A stretch of 64,000 nucleotides of DNA from Fredinandcohnia aciditolerans. GTDB taxonomy: Bacteria; Bacillota; Bacilli; Bacillales; Bacillaceae_L. The stretch is taken from the NCBI GenBank assembly GCA_003640645.1, contig QGHH01000005.1, forward strand, positions 62,001-126,000, written 5' to 3'. Positions 36,906-47,017 of the stretch are shown here, piece after piece (position 1 is the first letter of the stretch; each line of letters opens with the position of its first letter). The translations under genes were made by a program, and so were the position numbers. The notes beneath the pieces were generated by a model, which did no database searches, was not told the origin of the DNA, and saw only the letters and a list, made by a program, of their open reading frames with translations.

Positions 36906-37780
36906 TAGACCAAGCTACAGCTCTTCGTAACAAACTAGGATCGATGAATAACGAACAAGACCATCCGAGGACAATAGCTATAATCAGTGGAAAAGGTGGA
37001 GTTGGTAAATCCAATTTTTCATTAAATTTTTCCATTGCCCTATCAAAATTTGGCAAAAAGGCTTTGTTGTTTGATATGGATATTGGAATGGGGAATATTG
37101 ATATTTTGATGGGGATAACAGCCCACCATACGATTGTAGACTTATTTGAAAAAAATCTATCAATAACAGATCTGCTTATTAAAGGTCCGGAAGGCATTGA
37201 CTATATTGCGGGAGGTAATGGCTTACCTTCGCTTTTTAAGCTGGATGAAAGCAAATCTCAGTATTTAATTAACCAATTGCAATCCGTACTACATGATTAT
37301 GACTACATTATTTTTGATATGGGAGCTGGTATGTCCGAGGAAAGTGTTAAATTTCTTATGGCAATGGACGAAATATTTGTCATTACCACACCTGAGCCGA
37401 CCTCTATTACAGATGCATACTCAGTCATTAAATATATCTGTTTATTTGATCAGTCGATTCCTATGTATTTGATTGTGAATCGAGCTGATAATGAATCTGA
37501 AGGAATGCAAACCTTAAAAAGATTAAAACAAGCTGTTCTACAATTTTTAATAAAAGAAATTAAACTACTAGGAGTATTACTTGATGACAAAACCGTCCAA
37601 AAGGCAGTCAGTCACCAGGAACCATTTTTACTATATGCCCCTAATGCAATAATCAGCAAAAATTTACTTGATATTTGCAAAAGTTATCTTGGTACTGTTG
37701 GTACTGAAAAAAGTCAGGGGAAAAATCAACATACCTCCTTTATATCAAAGTTACAACGTTTTTTCGTACGTGGTAGATAG
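36902..37780 (+). CDS. flhG: Flagellar number regulator FlhG (YlxH), MinD-like ATPase
   Basis: A 292-residue deviant-Walker ATPase. The P loop is ISGKGGVGKSNFS (residues 29-39), the switch I region is LFDMDIGMGNIDILMG, and Walker B is YIIFDMGAGM. The N terminus (MIDQATALRNKL) resembles the DQA(S/T)xLR motif that activates FlhF GTPase. The ATGA overlap with flhF indicates coupling. A C-terminal amphipathic stretch (LQRFFVRG) may bind membrane. Confidence 0.95.
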   Translation: MIDQATALRNKLGSMNNEQDHPRTIAIISGKGGVGKSNFSLNFSIALSKFGKKALLFDMDIGMGNIDILMGITAHHTIVDLFEKNLSITDLLIKGPEGIDYIAGGNGLPSLFKLDESKSQYLINQLQSVLHDYDYIIFDMGAGMSEESVKFLMAMDEIFVITTPEPTSITDAYSVIKYICLFDQSIPMYLIVNRADNESEGMQTLKRLKQAVLQFLIKEIKLLGVLLDDKTVQKAVSHQEPFLLYAPNAIISKNLLDICKSYLGTVGTEKSQGKNQHTSFISKLQRFFVRGR

Positions 37781-37790
37781 GAGTTTTGCG

Positions 37791-38855
37791 ATGACAAAGA
37801 TTAATGTTCTTATTGTAGACGATTCAGCATTTATGAGGAAGCTTATTTCAAATTTCCTTCAAGAAGATTCAAGAATTAACGTTATCGGAACAGCGAGAAA
37901 TGGAATCGATGCCCTAAACAAAATTAAAATACTCAACCCAGATGTAGTAACTATGGATGTTGAAATGCCTGAAATGAACGGACTTGAAGCATTACAACGG
38001 ATTATGAATGAACATCCCCGTCCTGTTGTAATGCTTTCAAGCACAACAATAGAAGGAACAGACAAAACATTACTGGCAATACAAAATGGGGCTGTTGATT
38101 TTATTCAAAAACCATCAGGACCTATTTCTATTGATCTTCACCTGATAAAAAATGAAATTGTTACAAAAGTATTAAATGCTGGAAAAATAAACGTAACCTT
38201 ACTTAAAAATCCAATAAAAATACAAGAAACGTCAAAAACTAGAATAGTAGAATGTAGTAAAATAGACCTAGAACTAAATAAAAATATGAATAAAATTGTT
38301 TGCATAGGTGCTTCAACAGGGGGGCCTCGGGCATTGCAACAGGTACTCCCACAGTTTCCAAAAAATTATTCAGCACCAATTGTTATTGTTCAGCACATAC
38401 CAGCGGGTTTTACTAAATCTTTAGCCAACCGGCTCAACGGTTTATGTAATATTACCGTTAAGGAAGCTGAGGATGGGGAAATGTTAAAGGCCGGGACAGC
38501 TTATATTGCACCTGGTGGTTATCATATGAAAATAAAAAAAATTGGCACATTGCTGGCTGTAAATATCGATGAGAGTGAAATACGGAATGGACACAGACCC
38601 TCTGTTGATGTCCTATTTGAATCAATTAGTAAAATTAAGGGGATTCAAACAATTTCTATCATCATGACAGGAATGGGCACGGACGGTTCAAGTGGATTGA
38701 TAAAACTAAAACAGACTGGACAAGTTGTTTCGATAGCAGAATCGAAGGAAACTTCAATTGTGTTCGGGATGCCAAAGGCAGCTATTGAAACAAATTTAGT
38801 TGATAGAGTTGAAAATTTAGAGGATATAGCGAAGACAGTACTTAGCCTTTCATAA
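37791..38855 (+). CDS. cheB: Chemotaxis methylesterase CheB
   Basis: A 354-residue enzyme with an N-terminal receiver domain (ILIVDD-like VLIVDDSAFMRKL, phospho-acceptor Asp56 in VTMDVEMPEMNG) and a C-terminal methylesterase with the Ser in CIGASTGGPRAL, His in VIVQHIPAGF and Asp in MTGMGTDGSSG. It demethylates and deamidates chemoreceptors. The ATG at 37791 follows AGGAG; the frame upstream overlaps flhG and is not coding. Confidence 0.97.
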   Translation: MTKINVLIVDDSAFMRKLISNFLQEDSRINVIGTARNGIDALNKIKILNPDVVTMDVEMPEMNGLEALQRIMNEHPRPVVMLSSTTIEGTDKTLLAIQNGAVDFIQKPSGPISIDLHLIKNEIVTKVLNAGKINVTLLKNPIKIQETSKTRIVECSKIDLELNKNMNKIVCIGASTGGPRALQQVLPQFPKNYSAPIVIVQHIPAGFTKSLANRLNGLCNITVKEAEDGEMLKAGTAYIAPGGYHMKIKKIGTLLAVNIDESEIRNGHRPSVDVLFESISKIKGIQTISIIMTGMGTDGSSGLIKLKQTGQVVSIAESKETSIVFGMPKAAIETNLVDRVENLEDIAKTVLSLS

Positions 38856-38873
38856 GTAAAGGGGTTTTGATAA

Positions 38874-40913
38874 ATGGAAATGGATCAATATTTAGAGGTA
38901 TTTATTGAAGAAAGTAAAGAGCATCTCCAGGCATGTAATGAAAATTTATTAAAGTTGGAAAAAGAGCCTGAAAATATTGCGATTGTCAACGAAATTTTCC
39001 GTTCTGCCCATACATTGAAGGGGATGTCAGCTACCATGGGATATGAAGATCTGGCGAGCCTTACGCATCAGATGGAAAATATTCTAGATGGCATTCGTAA
39101 TTTGAAAATAGAAGTAACCCCATCTCTCTTGGATGTTGTTTTTAAGTCAGTTGATTATTTAGAGGAAATGATTTTTTCCATTGCTGAGGGTGGTGATGGA
39201 AAAAAGGATGTTACAGATGTTGTTTTATCACTTAAAAATGTAGAAAGTGGATATAAAACAGCTGCAGAAGAAACTACTGGTGAACAAAATCATGTTGATG
39301 AACCTGCCGCATCTATAACTAACTATGATGATTTTGAACTGACGGTTATCCAACAATCAAAAGAACAAGGTTTTAATTGTTTTGAAATAACGATTCAACT
39401 TCGTGATGACTGTTTATTAAAAGCTGCACGAGTTTTCATGGTGTTTGAGGTTCTTGAACAAGTCGGTGAAATCATTAAGTCATTTCCATCAGTCGGCCAG
39501 CTGGAGGAAGAACAATTTGATAGTGAATTTCATGTAACGGTAGTTTCAATGGAAACATCCGAAAATATCGAAAAACAAATAAACAAAGTATCTGAAATAA
39601 ACAAGGTAATTGTTAATGATTTTTACAATCATTCAAATAAGACTCAAGTACATGAACAAATACAGGCTCAGGCTGAAGTTGCTCCAACACTTGCTCCCCA
39701 ACAGAAACAAATGAACGATAAAGATGAAAATCTATCTTCAAAATCGACAAGCAAGAATGTTGGAAATCAAAAAACAATCCGAGTAAATATTGAAAAACTT
39801 GATACTCTAATGAACTTATTTGAAGAGCTAGTCATTGATAGAGGGCGCTTAGAACAGCTCTCTCATGATTTGAAACATTCAGAGTTAAATGAAACTGTTG
39901 AGAGAATGTCAAGAATATCTGGAGATTTACAAAATATTATTTTGACAATGAGAATGGTTCCAGTCGAGACTGTCTTTAACCGTTTTCCTCGTATGGTTCG
40001 TCAATTAGCGAAGGATTTACATAAGAAAATTAATCTCCAAATTATTGGTGCAGAAACGGAACTAGATCGTACTGTAATTGATGAGATTGGTGATCCACTC
40101 GTGCATCTATTACGAAATGCACTTGATCATGGTATTGAAACACCAGAAATTAGAAGGCAAAATGGAAAAACAGAAGAGGGTACTGTCATTTTACGTGCTT
40201 ACCATAGCGGAAATCATGTATTTATCGAAATTGAAGACGATGGTGCAGGAATTAGTAGAGATAAAATTATCCAAAAGGCAGTTAATAAAGGACTGATTGA
40301 AGAAAAAACGGTTGAATCTCTAACAGATAGTCAAGTATTTGATTTTATTTTTTCTTCTGGTTTTTCAACTGCTGAACAAATTTCAGACGTCTCAGGTCGC
40401 GGCGTTGGACTAGATGTTGTGAAAAATACGATTGAGTCATTAGGTGGGGCAATCACTATTCATTCTGAAATTAGTAGAGGTTCAACATTTTCTATACAGT
40501 TACCACTAACTTTATCGATCATCTCTGTAATGCTCGTTACGATTCAGAATGAAAAGTATGCAATCCCACTTTCTTCTATTATTGAAACAGCCATCATTAA
40601 GAAAAGTGAAATTCTGTATGCGCACAATCAGATGGTAATTGATTATAGAGGTAAAGTTGTCCCATTGGTAAACTTGAAAGATATTTTTGAGGTTCCAACA
40701 ATTACTGATGATGATGAAGACTTTTCTATTCTAATTGTTAAAAAGGGCGAGAAATCAGCTGGTCTCATCGTTGATACCTTCGTTGGGCAACAAGAGATTG
40801 TATTAAAATCACTAGGAAACTATTTAACAAATGTATTTGCAATTTCAGGGGCAACAATACTCGGTGATGGTCAAGTTGCCCTAATTATTGATTGTAATGC
40901 TTTAATAAAATAG
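38874..40913 (+). CDS. cheA: Chemotaxis histidine kinase CheA
   Basis: A 679-residue kinase with domains P1 (His46 in FRSAHTLKGMSATMGY), P2 (CheY/CheB binding, about 155-250), a Gln-rich linker, P3 dimerisation (about 300-365), P4 kinase with HLLRNALDHGIE, EDDGAGI and GRGVGLDVV, and P5 CheW-like at the C terminus. Phosphorylates CheY and CheB. A weak RBS (AAAGGGG) lies 12 bp upstream. Nothing is truncated. Confidence 0.97.
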   Translation: MEMDQYLEVFIEESKEHLQACNENLLKLEKEPENIAIVNEIFRSAHTLKGMSATMGYEDLASLTHQMENILDGIRNLKIEVTPSLLDVVFKSVDYLEEMIFSIAEGGDGKKDVTDVVLSLKNVESGYKTAAEETTGEQNHVDEPAASITNYDDFELTVIQQSKEQGFNCFEITIQLRDDCLLKAARVFMVFEVLEQVGEIIKSFPSVGQLEEEQFDSEFHVTVVSMETSENIEKQINKVSEINKVIVNDFYNHSNKTQVHEQIQAQAEVAPTLAPQQKQMNDKDENLSSKSTSKNVGNQKTIRVNIEKLDTLMNLFEELVIDRGRLEQLSHDLKHSELNETVERMSRISGDLQNIILTMRMVPVETVFNRFPRMVRQLAKDLHKKINLQIIGAETELDRTVIDEIGDPLVHLLRNALDHGIETPEIRRQNGKTEEGTVILRAYHSGNHVFIEIEDDGAGISRDKIIQKAVNKGLIEEKTVESLTDSQVFDFIFSSGFSTAEQISDVSGRGVGLDVVKNTIESLGGAITIHSEISRGSTFSIQLPLTLSIISVMLVTIQNEKYAIPLSSIIETAIIKKSEILYAHNQMVIDYRGKVVPLVNLKDIFEVPTITDDDEDFSILIVKKGEKSAGLIVDTFVGQQEIVLKSLGNYLTNVFAISGATILGDGQVALIIDCNALIK

Positions 40914-40948
40914 AAATGCATTGATTTTAGTAGTCAAGGAGGAAAAAA

Positions 40949-41404
40949 ATGTCTGTACAAGCTGCTGTATTAAAGGTAATTGTTTTTTCACTCGAGGATG
41001 AAGAATATGCAATCCCAGTTTCACAGGTACGTTCAATAGAAAAACTGCAACATATAACACGGGTTCCTAAAACAGAGCCATTTGTAAAAGGTGTGATTAA
41101 TCTAAGAGGGGTTGTTACTCCGATTATTGATTTAAGAACTCGTTTTGGTATAGATGAAATCGAGTATTTGAATAGCACAAGAATAATAATAGTTGCTACA
41201 GATGATGTTGAAGTAGGATTAATTGTGGATTCGGCAAATGATGTAATGGATATCCCGGTTGATTCGATTGAACCACCTCCTGAGATTGTTGGCAGTGTAG
41301 AGGTCGAATACCTAGAAGGTGTAGCCAAGCTTGATAAAAGATTATTGATCCTATTAAATTTAGAAAAGGTTCTTACTCCCGATATTCGTAAGGGAAAAGA
41401 GTAA
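40949..41404 (+). CDS. cheW: Chemotaxis coupling protein CheW
   Basis: A 151-residue CheW domain with YAIPVSQVRSIEKL, FVKGVINLRGVVTPIIDLR and VGLIVDSANDVMDIP. It couples chemoreceptors to CheA. RBS AAGGAGG. Located as in B. subtilis, between cheA and cheC. Confidence 0.97.
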   Translation: MSVQAAVLKVIVFSLEDEEYAIPVSQVRSIEKLQHITRVPKTEPFVKGVINLRGVVTPIIDLRTRFGIDEIEYLNSTRIIIVATDDVEVGLIVDSANDVMDIPVDSIEPPPEIVGSVEVEYLEGVAKLDKRLLILLNLEKVLTPDIRKGKE

Positions 41405-41415
41405 GGGGCAATCGT

Positions 41416-42054
41416 ATGTCATTTTTTCAACGTATTAATTCTACTCATTTAGATATTTTAAAAGAGATTGGAAATATCGGAGTAGGGCATTCTGCCACTG
41501 CTCTTTCAAAGCTGTTAAATCGAAAAATTGATATGCAGGTACCGAATGTAAAAATTGTTACTTTTGATGAAATGATGGAATTTGCAGGTGGGGCTGAAAA
41601 TGTTGTTGCGGGTATCTTTTTTCGAATTGAAGGAGATATAACGGGAAATATGTTTTTTATTTTACAGCTCCCACAAGCTACAAAACTAATCCAAGATCTC
41701 TTAGGCGACGAGAGCTACTCATTTGAAAGTAAACAAAGTGATATGGGGATATCTGCTTTACAAGAAGTCGGAAATATCTTGTTCGGCTCTTATCTTACAT
41801 CGTTATCCGATTTTACCCAATTAAATTTATATCCTTCAATTCCAGGCTTTTCAATTGATATGGTTGGTGCAATCATTGGATATGGATTAATTGAACTTTC
41901 TCAAGTAAGTGATTATGCGATCGTTATCGAAACGGCTATTAGTGAAAATGAAAAACATGAACAAAATAATATTAATGGGCATTTTCTATTATTGCCAGAT
42001 CCCGATTCTTTTGGAAAAATATTTACTGCATTAGGAGTTCAAACAAATGAATGA
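41416..42054 (+). CDS. cheC: CheY-P phosphatase CheC
   Basis: A 212-residue protein with two CheC phosphatase motifs: Glu17-Asn20 in [18 protein letters not shown] and the second in [20 protein letters not shown]. It hydrolyses CheY-P weakly and is stimulated by CheD. It overlaps the cheD start by 8 bp. Confidence 0.96.
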   Translation: MSFFQRINSTHLDILKEIGNIGVGHSATALSKLLNRKIDMQVPNVKIVTFDEMMEFAGGAENVVAGIFFRIEGDITGNMFFILQLPQATKLIQDLLGDESYSFESKQSDMGISALQEVGNILFGSYLTSLSDFTQLNLYPSIPGFSIDMVGAIIGYGLIELSQVSDYAIVIETAISENEKHEQNNINGHFLLLPDPDSFGKIFTALGVQTNE

Positions 42055-42544
42055 ACTTAATCAGATTATAAAGGTTGGGATAGCTGATATGAATGTCATA
42101 TCTGCACCAAACTTAATCCGAACATCTGGATTGGGTTCCTGTGTAGGTGTAGTGATTTATGATCAACCAAGAAGGGTCGCAGGACTTGCCCATATCATGT
42201 TACCAAGTTCTGGTTCAACAAAAGCCGGGAACATGAATATTGCTAAATATGCCGATACTGCAATTGAGGAGCTAATAAAAAAAATCATTGAAATTGGCGG
42301 TCGAGAACAGAGTTTGAAAGCCAAAATCGCCGGCGGTGCACAAATGTTCCAATTTCAATCTACCAGTGACATTATGCGGATTGGTCCTCGTAACGTTGAA
42401 GCAGTTAAAGCAGAGCTAAAACGCTTTAACATTACGATTATTGCATCAGATATAGGTGGGAATAATGGACGAACGATTGAATTTGACCCTGAAACAGCCA
42501 TCCTCAAGATTCGGACTGTCAATCATGGTATTAAGGAAATATAG
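42047..42544 (+). CDS. cheD: Chemoreceptor glutamine deamidase CheD
   Basis: A 165-residue deamidase. The catalytic Cys32 is in [12 protein letters not shown] and His49 in [19 protein letters not shown] and IVGP-like [10 protein letters not shown] complete the fold. It deamidates receptors and exchanges with CheC. The start is within the end of cheC, so translation is coupled. Confidence 0.97.
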   Translation: MNELNQIIKVGIADMNVISAPNLIRTSGLGSCVGVVIYDQPRRVAGLAHIMLPSSGSTKAGNMNIAKYADTAIEELIKKIIEIGGREQSLKAKIAGGAQMFQFQSTSDIMRIGPRNVEAVKAELKRFNITIIASDIGGNNGRTIEFDPETAILKIRTVNHGIKEI

Positions 42545-42589
42545 AAGGTAAAGATATAATACATTCAAATAAACAAAAGGAGGAGTAGA

Positions 42590-43357
42590 ATGTCCAGATT
42601 ATCATCCGCAGATCATCAAGAATATTGGCAGAAATGGACCGACTCACGAGACACTGATGCAGGGGACGCCCTTGTCAGGAAATATATGCCGCTCGTTTCA
42701 TATCATGTACAGCGAATCTCTGTCACACTCCCGAAGAGTGTAAATAAAGATGATTTAAAAAGTCTTGGGATGATTGGTTTATATGATGCACTGGAAAAAT
42801 TCGATCCTTCTCGTGATTTGAAATTTGATACATATGCATCCTTTCGAATTAGAGGTGCAATACTTGACGGACTTAGAAAAGAAGATTGGTTACCAAGAAG
42901 TTCAAGAGAAAAAACAAAGAAAGTAGAAACTGCTATTGAAAAGCTAGAACAAAATTTAATGAGAAATGCTACAATTCCTGAAATCGCAGAAGAGGTTGGA
43001 ATGAGCGAGGATGAAGTTTATCAAACGATTAATGAAGGCTTCTTTGCAAATGTTCTTTCTATGGACGATTACCAACATGATGACGAGAGCAGTGAAAAGA
43101 CAGCATTCTCAATTAAGGATCATACTACTTTAACCCCAGAAGAACATGTTGTAAAAAAAGAAGTGATCAATCAGCTAATTCGTGTAATTCAACAATTGAA
43201 TGAAAAAGAGCAGCTAATTATTAGTTTGTTTTATAAAGAAGAACTAACATTGACTGAAATTGGACAGGTAATGGGGTTATCGACTTCTAGGATTTCTCAA
43301 ATTCACTCAAAAGCACTTTTTAAACTGAAGGATATATTGCAAAAACATATCCATTAA
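42590..43357 (+). CDS. sigD: RNA polymerase sigma factor SigD (FliA type)
   Basis: A 255-residue sigma factor for late flagellar, chemotaxis and autolysin genes. Region 2 contains YMPLVSYHVQRI, DLKSLGMIGLYDALEKFD and FDTYASFRIRGAILD; region 3 contains IPEIAEEVGMSEDEV; region 4 has LTEIGQVMGLSTSRISQIHSKAL as the -35-binding helix. RBS AAAGGAGGAG. A TATAAT word at 42555-42560 lacks a good -35 partner. As in B. subtilis, sigD lies near the distal end of fla/che. Confidence 0.97.
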   Translation: MSRLSSADHQEYWQKWTDSRDTDAGDALVRKYMPLVSYHVQRISVTLPKSVNKDDLKSLGMIGLYDALEKFDPSRDLKFDTYASFRIRGAILDGLRKEDWLPRSSREKTKKVETAIEKLEQNLMRNATIPEIAEEVGMSEDEVYQTINEGFFANVLSMDDYQHDDESSEKTAFSIKDHTTLTPEEHVVKKEVINQLIRVIQQLNEKEQLIISLFYKEELTLTEIGQVMGLSTSRISQIHSKALFKLKDILQKHIH

Positions 43358-43435
43358 GATTATGTATTTAATAGTTTAAGTACAATAAAAAGGAGATTCC
43401 ATCAACGCATTTCTTAATAATAGGGAACGGAAGAA

Positions 43436-43750
43436 GTGAATCAATTGAGTCTAAAATTAATTGAATTACAAGTTGCAATACCAAAGACACAAGATGTGGG
43501 AAAAATTCATGAACAACTAATGATGCGAGGTCAGCACATGCAAGGTCACATTTCTGCAGAAACCGAAAAAATTGAGAAAAGGAATCGTACTATAGTAAAC
43601 GAGAACAATAAGTCAGAAAATGCACAAATACATCAGGATTCATCATCAAATACATTTTCAACGGAACCACTACATAAGACTCAAAACCCTGAAAAAGAAG
43701 AAAAAGAACAACATCCATACAAGGGGAATTTCATTGATTTCGTGGGATAG
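43436..43750 (+). CDS. Small conserved protein between sigD and swrB, function unknown
   Basis: A 104-residue charged protein with no membrane segment: LKLIELQVAIPKTQDVGKIHEQLMMRGQHMQGHI at the N terminus, a Lys/Glu/Asn/Ser-rich middle, and a short conserved-looking end HPYKGNFIDFVG. Related proteins sit after sigD in other Bacillales as far as I recall, without a known role. The GTG at 43436 has a weak binding site; a TTG at 43445 is an alternative start. Its location suggests a motility connection only. Confidence 0.75.
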   Translation: MNQLSLKLIELQVAIPKTQDVGKIHEQLMMRGQHMQGHISAETEKIEKRNRTIVNENNKSENAQIHQDSSSNTFSTEPLHKTQNPEKEEKEQHPYKGNFIDFVG

Positions 43751-43761
43751 AGGGAATTAGA

Positions 43762-44295
43762 ATGACAACCATTTTATTCATAACCTGCTTTGCTTTACTT
43801 GCATTAGCTTTTTTTTTAATTATTCTTTTATATTTAAAAATGACTCAATTAAAAGATATTGAATTCAAACAAGAACGCTTACTGAAGGAATTTGAAAATG
43901 TGATCACTTCGTATGTAATGGAAATCAAAGAGGACAATGAATTATTTTTATATAGAATTCAACAAGTTCAACAAACTCCGAACAAGCCAGATATCTCTGA
44001 ACGAGAGGGAAAAAGTACACAATCAATACAAATAAAAGAAACAGATTTAACAACTGAGGAAATTCAAGATCTTCTACCTGCTTATGCAGCTCAAAACGAA
44101 ACCGAAAAAAATACTATATCAGAAATTGAATCTAAACCCCAACAAAAAGGCAATATTGAAATGAATGAAGATTTGCTTGTTAAAGACATTGACCATCTCA
44201 TCAAACTAGGACTTACATATGAAGATATTGCAAAAAAATTAAATAAAGGTCAAACTGAAATTGAACTTTTACACAAATTTCGTCAAAACTACTAA
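43762..44295 (+). CDS. swrB: SwrB-like swarming motility protein (YlxL)
   Basis: A 177-residue protein with an N-terminal membrane segment (about residues 4-26), a cytoplasmic coiled coil, a variable linker, and a C-terminal helix-turn-helix-like motif IDHLIKLGLTYEDIAKKLNKGQTEIELLHKF. In B. subtilis SwrB promotes maturation of the export gate by acting at FliG/FliP. Assignment rests on this architecture and the place between sigD and rpsB. Confidence 0.82.
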   Translation: MTTILFITCFALLALAFFLIILLYLKMTQLKDIEFKQERLLKEFENVITSYVMEIKEDNELFLYRIQQVQQTPNKPDISEREGKSTQSIQIKETDLTTEEIQDLLPAYAAQNETEKNTISEIESKPQQKGNIEMNEDLLVKDIDHLIKLGLTYEDIAKKLNKGQTEIELLHKFRQNY

Positions 44296-44301
44296 TTTTT
44301 C

Positions 44302-44331
44302 TTGACCAGCAAGTTTTTATTATGATATATT
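44302..44331 (+). promoter_or_regulatory. Sigma-A promoter with extended -10 for rpsB
   Basis: TTGACC (44302-44307) and TATATT (44326-44331) are 18 bp apart, and a TG one base before the -10 gives an extended -10 (TGATATATT). Transcription would start near 44338, just before the structured leader. Confidence 0.65.
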
Positions 44332-44352
44332 AATTTTTGGTGTTATCACACA

Positions 44353-44412
44353 CGTTCATAGATTTAAGCATTGGTGCTGTTCAAACAGTTTTGCTTAAAG
44401 ATGATGTGAACG
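44353..44412 (+). promoter_or_regulatory. Structured leader RNA of rpsB
   Basis: Three nested helices are visible: CGTTCA (44353-44358) with TGAACG (44407-44412), TTTAAGCA (44363-44370) with TGCTTAAA (44392-44399), and CTGT (44377-44380) with ACAG (44385-44388). A first GGAGG follows the outer stem at once (44412-44416) and a second, the true binding site, lies at 44431-44435. This suggests feedback control by S2; that is inferred. Confidence 0.6.
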
Positions 44413-44431
44413 GAGGACAAAAAACCATTAG

Positions 44432-45142
<711 letters not shown>

Positions 45143-45149
45143 TGAGCGA

Positions 45150-45186
45150 AAGGTGATAAGAGGGTTATGCCTTTTATCACCTTTTT
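45150..45186 (+). terminator. Terminator between rpsB and tsf
   Basis: A perfect 10-bp stem, AAGGTGATAA / TTATCACCTT, with a 14-nt loop and a T run. It probably lowers read-through so S2 and EF-Ts are made in different amounts. Confidence 0.85.
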
Positions 45187-45297
45187 TAAGAATTATATAT
45201 TTTAGCGAATTAAGTCATAATAGAAACAGATTGTCTACACGATGTGTAAATCGTAAAAATCAAATAGTACATAGTGTCAATTAAGGAGGAAAACATA

Positions 45298-46179
45298 ATG
45301 GCAGTTACTGCACAAATGGTAAAAGAGCTCCGTGAAAAAACAGGAGCAGGAATGATGGACTGTAAGAAGGCTCTTACAGAAACTGATGGTGATATGGAAA
45401 AAGCAATTGATTACCTTCGTGAAAAAGGAATTGCGAAAGCTGCGAAAAAAGGCGACCGCATCGCTGCAGAAGGTTTAACTTCTATTGAAGTACAAGGTAA
45501 TGAAGCAGTTATCTTAGAAGTTAACTCTGAAACAGACTTCGTTGCAAAAAATGAAGGTTTCCAAACTTTAGTAAAAGAATTAGCTGCTCATCTATTAGCG
45601 AAAAAGCCAGCAAACGTTGAAGAAGCACTAGAACAAAAGATGGACAATGGTGCATCAGTTTCTGAACATGTAAATGCTGCAATCGCAAAAATTGGAGAAA
45701 AGCTATCACTTCGTCGTTTTGAAGTTGTAACAAAAGAAGATGGTGATGTATTCGGTGCGTACCTTCACATGGGTGGACGTATCGGTGTTCTAACTGTCCT
45801 AGGTGGTACTTCAGACAGCGATGTTGCAAAGGATGTTGCAATGCATGTTGCTGCTGTAAATCCTAAATATGTAACACGTGATCAAGTTTCTGCTGAAGAA
45901 GTTGAACGTGAGCGTGAAGTTTTAACACAACAAGCATTAAATGAAGGTAAGCCTGAAAATATCGTAGCTAAAATGGTAGAAGGACGTCTTGGTAAGTTCT
46001 TTGAAGACATCTGTCTTCTTGATCAAAGTTTTGTTAAAGACCCAGATCAAAAAGTTCGTAAATTTGTCGAGTCTAAAAGTGCTACAGTGAAGAGCTTCGT
46101 TCGTTACGAAGTTGGAGAAGGTATCGAGAAGCGTCAGGATAACTTCGCTGAAGAAGTAATGAGCCAAGTGAAGAAGTAA
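45298..46179 (+). CDS. tsf: Translation elongation factor Ts
   Basis: A 293-residue nucleotide exchange factor for EF-Tu. The N-terminal UBA-like part has [19 protein letters not shown] and [17 protein letters not shown]; the core has [17 protein letters not shown] and [10 protein letters not shown]. The ATG at 45298 follows AAGGAGGAAAA; an in-frame upstream ATG at 45274 lacks a binding site. Confidence 0.98.
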   Translation: MAVTAQMVKELREKTGAGMMDCKKALTETDGDMEKAIDYLREKGIAKAAKKGDRIAAEGLTSIEVQGNEAVILEVNSETDFVAKNEGFQTLVKELAAHLLAKKPANVEEALEQKMDNGASVSEHVNAAIAKIGEKLSLRRFEVVTKEDGDVFGAYLHMGGRIGVLTVLGGTSDSDVAKDVAMHVAAVNPKYVTRDQVSAEEVEREREVLTQQALNEGKPENIVAKMVEGRLGKFFEDICLLDQSFVKDPDQKVRKFVESKSATVKSFVRYEVGEGIEKRQDNFAEEVMSQVKK

Positions 46180-46188
46180 AAAGATAAC

Positions 46189-46217
46189 AGGGAACACATT
46201 ATGTGTTCCCTCTTTTT
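46189..46217 (+). terminator. Rho-independent terminator after tsf
   Basis: A perfect 10-bp stem, AGGGAACACA / TGTGTTCCCT, with a TTA loop and CTTTTTG after it. Confidence 0.9.
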
Positions 46218-46231
46218 GAAATGTCTAGTTT

Positions 46232-46255
46232 TAGCGTGGTTTTATTTAAACGCTA
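46232..46255 (+). other. Small hairpin in the pyrH leader
   Basis: TAGCGT (46232-46237) pairs with ACGCTA (46250-46255), leaving a 12-nt loop, 20 bp before the pyrH ribosome binding site. Weak evidence for function; no T tract. Confidence 0.3.
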
Positions 46256-46290
46256 GTACTTTTCTTTAAAAGATGGAGGTTTTTTATTCG

Positions 46291-47013
46291 ATGAGCGGTG
46301 CCAAATATAGACGTGTAGTGTTAAAATTAAGTGGGGAAGCATTAGCGGGTGAACAGGGATTTGGTATAAATCCATCTGTAATCCAGTCTGTTGCAAAACA
46401 AGTAAAAGAAATTGCTGAACTTGGAGTAGAAGTTGCTGTAGTAGTAGGTGGCGGAAACATCTGGAGAGGTAAAATTGGTAGTGAAATGGGAATGGACCGT
46501 GCAAATGCTGATTACATGGGAATGCTTGCAACAGTAATGAATTCCTTAGCGTTACAAGATAGCCTGGAGAATCAAGGAATCCAAACTCGTGTCCAAACAT
46601 CAATTGAAATGCGACAAGTTGCAGAACCATACATAAGAAGAAAAGCGATTCGTCATCTGGAGAAGAAGCGAGTTGTAATTTTTGCTGCGGGTACAGGAAA
46701 TCCTTATTTCTCAACAGATACTACTGCAGCTTTACGTGCTGCTGAAATTGAGGCAGAGGTTATCTTAATGGCTAAAAATAATGTTGATGGTGTGTATAGC
46801 GCTGATCCATCTATAGATAAAACAGCCGTGAAATATGAATCATTAACCTATCTTGATGTTATTAAAGAAGGATTAGCTGTGATGGATTCCACTGCATCTT
46901 CACTTTGCATGGACAATGATATTCCGTTAATTGTCTTTTCAATTATGGAAGAAGGAAATATTAAACGTGCCGTACTAGGAGAAAATATCGGAACAATTGT
47001 AAGGGGGAAATAA
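46291..47013 (+). CDS. pyrH: UMP kinase
   Basis: A 240-residue bacterial UMP kinase of the amino-acid-kinase fold that makes UDP and is allosterically regulated by GTP and UTP. Motifs: [57 protein letters not shown] and [12 protein letters not shown]. The ATG at 46291 lies 10 bp after GGAGGT; an ATG at 46273 is inside the binding region. frr follows after 4 bp. Confidence 0.98.
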   Translation: MSGAKYRRVVLKLSGEALAGEQGFGINPSVIQSVAKQVKEIAELGVEVAVVVGGGNIWRGKIGSEMGMDRANADYMGMLATVMNSLALQDSLENQGIQTRVQTSIEMRQVAEPYIRRKAIRHLEKKRVVIFAAGTGNPYFSTDTTAALRAAEIEAEVILMAKNNVDGVYSADPSIDKTAVKYESLTYLDVIKEGLAVMDSTASSLCMDNDIPLIVFSIMEEGNIKRAVLGENIGTIVRGK

Positions 47014-47017
47014 CTTT

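Noticed and set aside
37668-37790. N-terminal extension of cheB into flhG
   Set aside because: The receiver domain starts at 37791 with its own AGGAG; upstream residues match nothing in CheB.
45231-45259. Possible tsf promoter TTGTCT with TAAAAA, 17 bp apart
   Set aside because: The -10 is poor and no supporting element is seen.
46253-46714. 153-codon open frame on the minus strand over pyrH
   Set aside because: Leu/Gln/His-rich translation typical of an antisense shadow; pyrH on the plus strand is certain.
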